From CADEDV01 sp964412375 (lineage in GTDB: Bacteria; Bacteroidota; Bacteroidia; Chitinophagales; Chitinophagaceae): a stretch of 29,744 bases of DNA. Every line of letters starts with the position of its first letter. Position 1 is the stretch's first letter. Position numbers and translations under genes: made by a program. Positions 24,382 through 29,744 of this stretch are shown one piece after another. The stretch is from NCBI GenBank assembly GCA_964412375.1, contig CAYPOD010000038.1, positions 1 through 29,744 of the forward strand. Reading direction: 5' to 3'. Below the pieces are notes generated by a model that saw nothing but the letters and a program-made list of their open reading frames with translations, had not been told where the DNA came from and made no database searches.

Positions 24382-25194
24382 TTATCTGCCCCACCCCCAT
24401 TGCAAAAATAGAGGCATTGCTTTCGCCCAGGTGGCAATATCGTGGGCTCCGTCCGGCATCTCGAGGTAGAAAACATCACTGCCCTGCTCATACCCCTTTG
24501 CCTGCAATTCGTTCAGCAAATCACGGGTATCATCTATTGAGTCTATAATACCATTGTTGTTACGATCCCATGTTTCATCTTTATTCCCGCATTGCAGAAA
24601 AAACTTTAATCCCGGATGGTATGTTCCATTCCTGATCTGCTGGTGCATGATCCGGTGCCTGTCATCATCATAGTGCGCATCATCCTGGTCTATACTTCGC
24701 CACCACAACGAACCGGAGAACACACCGGCCTTTTTAAACTCCCCCGGGTGATTCCACACTATATCCAATGCACTCAACCCGCCCAGCGAGAAGCCGGCAA
24801 AAGATTTTTCTTTAAAAGAATTGATGTGATAGTGCTGCTGAAGAAAAGGCAGCAATTCATGCATGATAAATGAAGTGTAGGCCGGTGCCTTTGCTCCCCT
24901 GCCCAGATAATCGGGCTGGGCAGACACCCCATATTCCATTTTTCTTGCCTCACCGGCGTGGATGGCTACACAAAGCAAAGGTACAAGAGCCTTCTCACCA
25001 TACAATTGTTCAAGAATAGTTTCAAAACCCATCTCTTCCATATTCTGACCATCGTTGATCATCAGTAAACGGAGTTCAGAAGAATCGGAAACATGGTAAG
25101 GCAGGAAACAGTCCACTGTAACATCCCGCTGCAAGTGTTCAGAAGTAACCACATTATTTTCAACCAGAATACCGGATATATTCGTCCCTTGCAT
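24382..25194 (-). CDS. alpha/beta-hydrolase esterase (Fes / esterase D-like family)
   Basis: A 270-residue protein from the ATG at 25194; a TTG at 25203 is possible but less likely. There is no signal peptide, so it is probably cytoplasmic. The nucleophile elbow is G-F-S136-L-G-G (FAGFSLGGLSALDI), the oxyanion region is near LLMINDGQNM (43-52), and the catalytic histidine is H251 (PDGAHDIATW). The family includes enterochelin-type esterases and acetyl/feruloyl esterases; the substrate is unknown. Between strand and helix after QCGNKDE is a loop D210-R-N-N-N-G-I-I-D218-S-I-D-D with EF-hand/dockerin-type spacing, probably binding calcium. On the minus strand TATTTTTG (25208-25201) resembles a -7 promoter element and would give an almost leaderless mRNA. 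It is divergent from the ATP-grasp gene. Confidence 0.88.
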   Translation of the reverse strand: MQGTNISGILVENNVVTSEHLQRDVTVDCFLPYHVSDSSELRLLMINDGQNMEEMGFETILEQLYGEKALVPLLCVAIHAGEARKMEYGVSAQPDYLGRGAKAPAYTSFIMHELLPFLQQHYHINSFKEKSFAGFSLGGLSALDIVWNHPGEFKKAGVFSGSLWWRSIDQDDAHYDDDRHRIMHQQIRNGTYHPGLKFFLQCGNKDETWDRNNNGIIDSIDDTRDLLNELQAKGYEQGSDVFYLEMPDGAHDIATWAKAMPLFLQWGWGR

Positions 25195-25266
25195 AAGTGC
25201 CAAAAATAAGGAATTTGACCGGTCATTGGATTACTGCCCCGCCCTGTGTCGCCCTGTTCCACTTAA

Positions 25267-25298
25267 TTTGTTATCTTGAAGTCAATCAGATAAATTTG
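25267..25298 (+). promoter_or_regulatory. Bacteroidota promoter TTTG-N20-TAAATTTG
   Basis: TTTG at 25267-25270 is followed after 20 bases by TAAATTTG at 25291-25298, a full match to the two-part Bacteroidota primary promoter. Transcription would start near 25305, giving a leader of about 60-70 bases for the ATP-grasp / GCS2 gene pair. This is the best promoter in the window. Confidence 0.75.
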
Positions 25299-25372
25299 AA
25301 AATAACCGCTGCATGCCTGCATTCCGGTATAAAGCGGTTTTCCAACATCATTACACCAACTAAAAAATGTTT

Positions 25373-26326
25373 ATGAAGAAGATCGGAATCCTCCATGGTA
25401 AAGAACGTTCATTTCCTGAAGCATTTGTGGCAAGGGTCAATAGTAAAAATATTCCGGGCATTGTGGCCGAACCGGTTCGTATTGATAAAGCCATGCAGGG
25501 AATGCATAGCGGTTATTCGGTTATCATTGATCGTATTTCACAGGACGTTCCCTTTTACCGTACCTGGCTGAAGAACGCTGCAGTAACAGGCACTGCCGTT
25601 ATCAACAATCCATTTTGGTGGAGCGCCGATGATAAATATTTCAATAATTGCCTGATGACAAAAGTGGATGTGCCAGTCCCCAAAACAGCAATCATCCCGT
25701 CGAGAGAACTGCCCGATGATACATCGGATGAATCATTCAGTAACCTGGCTTACCCGCTGGACTGGGATAGTATTTTTAAATACGTAGGTTTTCCGGCTTA
25801 CATGAAACCTTTCGCCGGTGGCGGATGGAAACATGTGTATAAACTAACGAGTGCTGAAGATTTTTTCCAAAAGCACAGTGAAACCGGCCAGTTGGTAATG
25901 CTGCTGCAGGAAGAAATTGTTTTCACTGAATACTACCGTTGCTATTGCATCGGCGGCAAATATGTCCGCATCATGTCATATGAACCCCGGAACCCGCATC
26001 ACCTTCGGTATGTAGCCGATTTTAAACCATCAGCTGAACGTTTGCAGCAAATGACAGATATCGTTCTCCGCATCAATAAATATCTTGGTTATGATTTCAA
26101 CACAGTTGAGCTGGCTGTAAGAGATGGCGTTCCCTATGCCATTGATTTCTGCAACCCCGCCCCCGACGCAGACAAACCCAGTGTAGGTGAAGAGAATTTT
26201 GAATGGGTAGTGGAAACAGCTGCCAACTATGCAATTGAAAAGGCAATGAGTATTGTTGAAGGGGCGGACAATCTTACATGGGGTGAATATGTAAAGCGCA
26301 GCAGCAACAAACAGTCTTTGGTGTAA
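25373..26326 (+). CDS. ATP-grasp domain ligase (RimK/glutathione-synthetase-like)
   Basis: A 317-residue cytoplasmic protein. Starts at 25367 (ATG-TTT-ATG) and 25373 are both possible; MKKIGILHGKERSFPEAF looks like the natural N-terminus. Residues 1-125 form an alpha/beta pre-ATP-grasp region (VIIDRISQDVPFYRTWLKNA). The ATP-grasp fold follows: phosphate-binding K145 in PAYMKPFAGGGWKHVYKL, adenine-binding QEEI (179-182), and metal-binding residues around E246, D258 and N261 (TVELAVRDGVPYAIDFCNPA). These enzymes join a carboxylate to an amine through an acyl-phosphate. The next gene encodes a GCS2-type ligase, so the pair likely builds a small peptide or amide. The exact product cannot be read from sequence. 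Confidence 0.85.
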   Translation: MKKIGILHGKERSFPEAFVARVNSKNIPGIVAEPVRIDKAMQGMHSGYSVIIDRISQDVPFYRTWLKNAAVTGTAVINNPFWWSADDKYFNNCLMTKVDVPVPKTAIIPSRELPDDTSDESFSNLAYPLDWDSIFKYVGFPAYMKPFAGGGWKHVYKLTSAEDFFQKHSETGQLVMLLQEEIVFTEYYRCYCIGGKYVRIMSYEPRNPHHLRYVADFKPSAERLQQMTDIVLRINKYLGYDFNTVELAVRDGVPYAIDFCNPAPDADKPSVGEENFEWVVETAANYAIEKAMSIVEGADNLTWGEYVKRSSNKQSLV

Positions 26327-26337
26327 TGTCTATAGCT

Positions 26338-26396
26338 TATAGTTTGTGGTGTGTTGTCAGCAGACCAAAACTATAAACCCGCAACCACAAACTATA
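26338..26396. repeat. 13-bp inverted repeat with nested direct repeats between ATP-grasp and GCS2 genes
   Basis: TATAGTTTGTGGT (26338-26350) and ACCACAAACTATA (26384-26396) are perfectly complementary with a 33-base loop. ACTATAAAC is also repeated directly at 26370-26378 and 26391-26399 (21-bp spacing), and CTATA-GCT-TATAG sits at 26330-26342. It may be an intercistronic stem tuning the ratio of the two ligases, or a copy of an interspersed repeat. Confidence 0.7.
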
Positions 26397-26404
26397 AACG
26401 AACT

Positions 26405-27514
26405 ATGACACTTAACTATAAAACCTTCACTCTCGGTGTTGAAGAAGAATACATGGTGCTTGATCCGGTGACCCATGAACTGAAAAGCCATGAGCAGAAG
26501 ATTGTTCATGAAGGACAAAAAGTGATAAAAGACAAAGTAAAGGCTGAGATGCACCAGGCCGTGGTGGAAGTGGGCACCGACATCTGCCAGGATATTGACG
26601 AAGCCTGGCAGGATGTGGCCACACTCCGTAAAACTATTGCAGGCATAGCCGGCGAACTGGGTTTTGCTATGGGTGCTGCCGGCACACACCCCTTCAGCCA
26701 CTGGGAAAGCCAGCTGATCACCGATCATATCCGGTACAATGAAATTGTGAACGAACTGCAGGAAGCGGCCCGCAGCAACCTGATCTTTGGACTCCATGTG
26801 CATGTCGGTATGCAGAGCAGGGAAATGGCCAATCATATTGCTAATTCAACAAGATATTTCCTGCCGCACATCTTTGCACTCAGCACCAATTCCCCTTTTT
26901 GGGAAGGGCGTCTGACCGGTTATAAATCATTTCGCACCAAAGTGTTTGATAAGTTTCCCCGCACCGGCATACCCGATGCTTTTGATAGCATTGAAGCTTA
27001 TGATAATTATGTGAAGCTGTTGATCAAAACCAACTGTATTGATAACGCCAAAAAGATTTGGTGGGATCTGCGGGTACATCCTTTTTTCAATACAGTGGAG
27101 TTCCGCATCTGTGATATACCGCTGACAGTGGATGAAACCATCACACTGGCCGCATTGTTCCAGGCAGTATGTGCCCGCATTTATATGCTACGTTCAAAAA
27201 ATCTGAATTTCATTCAATACTCACGGGCACTGCTCAACGAAAATAAATGGAGAGCCAGCCGCTATGGTGTGGATGGATACCTGATAGACTTTGGGAAAGA
27301 AGAGGAAGTCAACACCAGGGCCCTCATCTATGAACTGCTCGATTTTCTTGACCCTGTTTTAGATCATCTTGGCAGCAGGCACCGGATCGCTCATGTTCAT
27401 AAAATGCTTGAAGGGGGTACGGGGGCAGACCGTCAACTCGCCGTATTCCAGGAAAAGAAAAACCTGGCTGCAGTAGTTGAATACATACAAGAACAGTTTT
27501 TAGCTGGTTTATAA
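26405..27514 (+). CDS. carboxylate-amine ligase, GCS2 / YbdK family
   Basis: A 369-residue protein. I take the ATG at 26405: the in-frame GTG at 26351 would place the start inside an inverted repeat, and MTLNYKTFTLGVEEEYMVLD is the typical family N-terminus. Landmarks are GVEEEY (11-16, metal-binding glutamates), AAGTHPFS (91-98), GLHVHVG (129-135), the TNSPFWEGRLTGYKSFR block (161-177), WWDLRVHPFFNTVEFRICD (around 220-240) and GADRQLAVFQ near the end. Relatives (COG2170) include E. coli YbdK with weak glutamate-cysteine ligase activity and enzymes of natural-product pathways. It makes an amide or peptide bond with ATP, probably using glutamate. It follows the ATP-grasp gene by 78 bases, likely in one operon, and ends 11 bases from the convergent PorP/SprF gene. 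Confidence 0.94.
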   Translation: MTLNYKTFTLGVEEEYMVLDPVTHELKSHEQKIVHEGQKVIKDKVKAEMHQAVVEVGTDICQDIDEAWQDVATLRKTIAGIAGELGFAMGAAGTHPFSHWESQLITDHIRYNEIVNELQEAARSNLIFGLHVHVGMQSREMANHIANSTRYFLPHIFALSTNSPFWEGRLTGYKSFRTKVFDKFPRTGIPDAFDSIEAYDNYVKLLIKTNCIDNAKKIWWDLRVHPFFNTVEFRICDIPLTVDETITLAALFQAVCARIYMLRSKNLNFIQYSRALLNENKWRASRYGVDGYLIDFGKEEEVNTRALIYELLDFLDPVLDHLGSRHRIAHVHKMLEGGTGADRQLAVFQEKKNLAAVVEYIQEQFLAGL

Positions 27515-27525
27515 TTCAATAATCC

Positions 27526-28551
27526 TCACTTCCACGGACAAGGTATCACCTTGCTTGCCGTCCTTGTGCCACGAAGAATAAAAGAAATCTCCCAGGTGTT
27601 GGGACGACGGGCCGCCTGGTTTAGTTTGGAAGTAGTAAGATCATATGTGGCCCCAACCTGCAGGTTTTTATAAGCAATGCCCAGGTAAGGTATCAATGCA
27701 TTTTCTGACCAGTACCACATCCCTCCCATCAGCATGGTTTCATTCTCATCACCCACCAGGTAACCTAAGGCTGCGCCGGCAGAAAAGTATTTCGCTTCCT
27801 TTTGAAACTGGTAAATGCCATTGGCGTTGAACACCACCCGGTCATTCACAAAAGTTTCAAAATTGGCATGCGCCACTTTCCGCACCGGAAGAACCTGGTT
27901 CTGATCCTGCAGAAAAGTTTGTTTGGGTTTATTGACATGAAATGCGGCAACACCAATATCAAAATTGCTGAACTCTGTGGTATAGCTGTACACAGCGCCG
28001 GTGCTGACAGAGAGATAAGGTTTCATATTGGATAATGCCGTTTCACCAGTAGGAAGATTCGTATTGAATCCCCACCCGGTAAATTGTTCTTCAAAATCCA
28101 CCCGGCTGAAATCCATAAACCGGCGGCCATACATGGCGCCAAAACCAAGCCCTAAGCGATGTGTACGGTAACCATCATCAGACAATTTGATATTGTATGA
28201 AAGATTGGCCGAGCCATACACACTTTTCACCACACCCATCATGGCGTTATCAAATAATAACATACCGCCAACTCCCATGACATTTCCTTCCTCATCAACA
28301 TTCATTACTTTATTCTGCATCACTTTGGAATCAAATGAAACCGTTCCGGTCACATAAGGACTGGCCGGTCCTATCCACTGATCTCTCACATTTGAGATCA
28401 GCCGCCAGTCTGCATTGATGCGGCCCGCCAGCGAAGGGTTAATGTTCAGCGGCGTGGCAAAGAACTGCGAAAAGGCAGGATCCTGCGCATGGGACTGTTG
28501 CAATGAAAGCAACAGCAATATCATGACGGCTATGTACTTCGTCGTTTTCAT
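27526..28551 (-). CDS. PorP/SprF family type IX secretion system membrane protein
   Basis: A 341-residue protein from the ATG at 28551 (an ATG three codons upstream at 28560 is equally possible). The signal peptide MKTTKYIAVMILLLLSLQQS is cut before QDPAFSQFFATPLNINPSLA, the hallmark N-terminus of PorP/SprF proteins. The rest alternates as beta-strands of an outer-membrane barrel (FGAMYGRRFMDFSRVDFEEQ; FDIGVAAFHVNKP; LIPYLGIAYKNLQVGATYDL). In Flavobacterium johnsoniae SprF is needed for secretion or surface attachment of the adhesin SprB, and such proteins are encoded next to gliding-type C-terminal-domain cargo. Here the adhesin gene lies just upstream, its stop 2-11 bases from this start, so the two are cotranscribed and probably function as a cargo and dedicated partner. 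Confidence 0.95.
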   Translation of the reverse strand: MKTTKYIAVMILLLLSLQQSHAQDPAFSQFFATPLNINPSLAGRINADWRLISNVRDQWIGPASPYVTGTVSFDSKVMQNKVMNVDEEGNVMGVGGMLLFDNAMMGVVKSVYGSANLSYNIKLSDDGYRTHRLGLGFGAMYGRRFMDFSRVDFEEQFTGWGFNTNLPTGETALSNMKPYLSVSTGAVYSYTTEFSNFDIGVAAFHVNKPKQTFLQDQNQVLPVRKVAHANFETFVNDRVVFNANGIYQFQKEAKYFSAGAALGYLVGDENETMLMGGMWYWSENALIPYLGIAYKNLQVGATYDLTTSKLNQAARRPNTWEISFILRGTRTASKVIPCPWK

Positions 28552-28562
28552 ACATTTCATTT

Positions 28563-29744
28563 TTATCGTACAAGCACTGAATTTCCGCTTCGTTTAAATA
28601 CTCTGCCGTCCACACCAACGGCTTCAGCAGTCCAGGTATAAACATCCATCACCTGTGGCTGACCTCTGAATATACCATCCCATCCCTGACCTATCACATT
28701 GGTCTCAAACACCAATTGTCCCCAGCGGTTGAATATCCTGAAATATTTGAGTTCACTTATATTCACTGTCAGCGGGAATAATTTATCATTATGTCCGTCA
28801 CCGTTTGGCGTCCATGCTTTCGGCACAAACAGGTCAACCCTCAGGTTGGCGCCTTCTTCAGGTGGTATTCTCACCAACAAAGTATCAACAACGCTGCAGC
28901 CTGCCGGTGAAGTAATAGTGATGGTGTATTCCGTAGTTCTGTCATAATTATAAACCGGGTTCATCACACCGGAGAAATCCAGCCCAACCGGCGGACTCCA
29001 CTGGTATGTGTAACTGGCACCCATATTTCTTGCCAGTAACTGAGTGGGCACATTGGCTGCCGTTGTAATCGTCGGGTAACGAACCGGTGTCAATGACGGA
29101 TAAACAGTCACAGCCAATGAGCTGTTATTTGCATTGTTACTGCAACCCGCATCTGTCACACTGGTAACAGAATAAACAGTATTCACTAATGGTGTCAAGG
29201 TCAGTTGATATGAAGGTCCAGCAACCGGCCCTATATTGAAAGTATTAGTTCCATCCGTATAAGTAAAGTTGAATGGTCCGTTACCTGCCAGGTTAACTGT
29301 CAGGGTGATCGGCTCGCCAGAACAAATGGCACCTGGTCCTGAAAGTATTGCTGTTGGCACTGGGTTAATACTTACAACAACCGGCAATACTCTGGAGCAA
29401 CCCTCACTATTAGTGGCCTGTATATAATAAGTACCGCTGATTGCTACCGCAGAAGGATTGGGCAGCGGGTTGGTTGCTGTAGCATTCGTCCAGTATGTAT
29501 AAACCAGGCCCGGTTCACTGCCGGCTGTAACAGCCGGAGCAGTAATATCGATTGTTCCCGGTGCACATATTGGTGCCGGGTTAGTGATCACCAGGTTAAT
29601 AGCAGGAGGCTGAGTAATCACAACAGTCACATCAGCTGTACAACCATTAGCATCTGTAACAGTGTACACATAAGTGCCGGCGCTGAGTCCTGTGAAAGTT
29701 CCTGTGCCTGTGTATGGCGCTGTGCCTCCGGTTGCGCTGATCAC
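28563..29744 (-). CDS. C-terminal part of a SprB-repeat adhesin with gliding motility-associated (type B) C-terminal domain
   Basis: The minus-strand frame is open to the right edge, so only the last 393 residues are present and the start lies outside. The segment begins in a SprB repeat (SATGGTAPYTGTGTFTGLSA, then YTVTDANGCTADVTVVITQP), followed by Ig/PKD-like modules (APAVTAGSEPGLVYTYWTNA; ILSGPGAICSGEPITLTVNL; YTYQWSPPVGLDFSGVMNP). The end (about residues 300-393) is the gliding-type domain: LFVPKAWTPNGDGHNDKLFP, YFRIFNRWGQLVFET, GWDGIFRGQPQVMDVYTW and a terminal VLVR. This type B domain directs export through the type IX system and is not cleaved like type A. It should be a large, possibly repetitive surface adhesin whose secretion depends on the PorP/SprF protein encoded next. 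Confidence 0.95.
   Translation of the reverse strand: MISATGGTAPYTGTGTFTGLSAGTYVYTVTDANGCTADVTVVITQPPAINLVITNPAPICAPGTIDITAPAVTAGSEPGLVYTYWTNATATNPLPNPSAVAISGTYYIQATNSEGCSRVLPVVVSINPVPTAILSGPGAICSGEPITLTVNLAGNGPFNFTYTDGTNTFNIGPVAGPSYQLTLTPLVNTVYSVTSVTDAGCSNNANNSSLAVTVYPSLTPVRYPTITTAANVPTQLLARNMGASYTYQWSPPVGLDFSGVMNPVYNYDRTTEYTITITSPAGCSVVDTLLVRIPPEEGANLRVDLFVPKAWTPNGDGHNDKLFPLTVNISELKYFRIFNRWGQLVFETNVIGQGWDGIFRGQPQVMDVYTWTAEAVGVDGRVFKRSGNSVLVR

Noticed and set aside
26351..26404. GTG at 26351 as the GCS2 start
   Set aside because: The extra 18 residues come from the inverted-repeat spacer and are not family-like; ATG at 26405 fits.
29739..29744. GTG at the right edge as a start codon of the adhesin
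   Set aside because: The frame begins inside a SprB repeat, so the real start lies beyond the window.
1..29744. CRISPR arrays, insertion sequences, tRNA or prophage genes
   Set aside because: No regularly spaced repeats, transposase motifs, cloverleaf-like sequences or phage proteins were seen on either strand.

Overview
The window (about 29.7 kb, no rRNA, tRNA, IS or CRISPR seen) reads as chromosomal DNA of a Bacteroidota member, most like the Chitinophagaceae / Sphingobacteriia group. Reasons: an Oar-type TonB-dependent receptor, several CarboxypepD_reg-like domains, a gliding-type C-terminal domain protein paired with a PorP/SprF protein (type IX secretion), DUF2911, DUF1572, and promoter elements of the Bacteroidota type (TAnnTTTG, once with TTTG 20 bp upstream). 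The family-level placement is inference. Nearly all the DNA is coding; no gene-free stretch exceeds 300 bases.

Layout. 1-3044: a truncated von Willebrand A protein (minus) divergent from an ECF-like sigma factor and a membrane anti-sigma-like protein that carries a carboxypeptidase-regulatory domain and a TonB-C-like end. 3119-3952: secreted DUF2911/TPR protein. 3982-11146 (minus): an M14 metallopeptidase, then a tight run of secreted PIG-L deacetylase-like protein, two very small membrane proteins (58 and 41 residues) and a sodium:solute symporter; together a plausible unit that processes an extracytoplasmic conjugate and imports a product. 11255-13595 (plus): lipoprotein gamma-glutamyltransferase and a DinB-like DUF1572 protein. 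13850-19628 (plus): a small outer-membrane beta-barrel protein and a 1645-residue TamB-like protein with a TTG start. 19625-20839 (minus): RibBA, whose stop codon overlaps the TamB stop. 21022-24309 (plus): Oar-like receptor, closed by a strong bidirectional terminator. 24382-25194 (minus): esterase with an EF-hand-like loop. 25373-27514 (plus): ATP-grasp ligase and GCS2-type carboxylate-amine ligase behind the best promoter of the window. 27526-29744 (minus): PorP/SprF protein and the C-terminal part of a SprB-repeat adhesin.

The parts most likely to be under-described are the PIG-L / two-small-protein / symporter operon with its M14 neighbour, the ATP-grasp + GCS2 pair (an arrangement formally like two-step glutathione synthesis, product unknown), and the sigma / anti-sigma / vWA trio in which a SusC-type 'EVVVVGYG' segment and a TonB-C-like domain lie in neighbouring genes.
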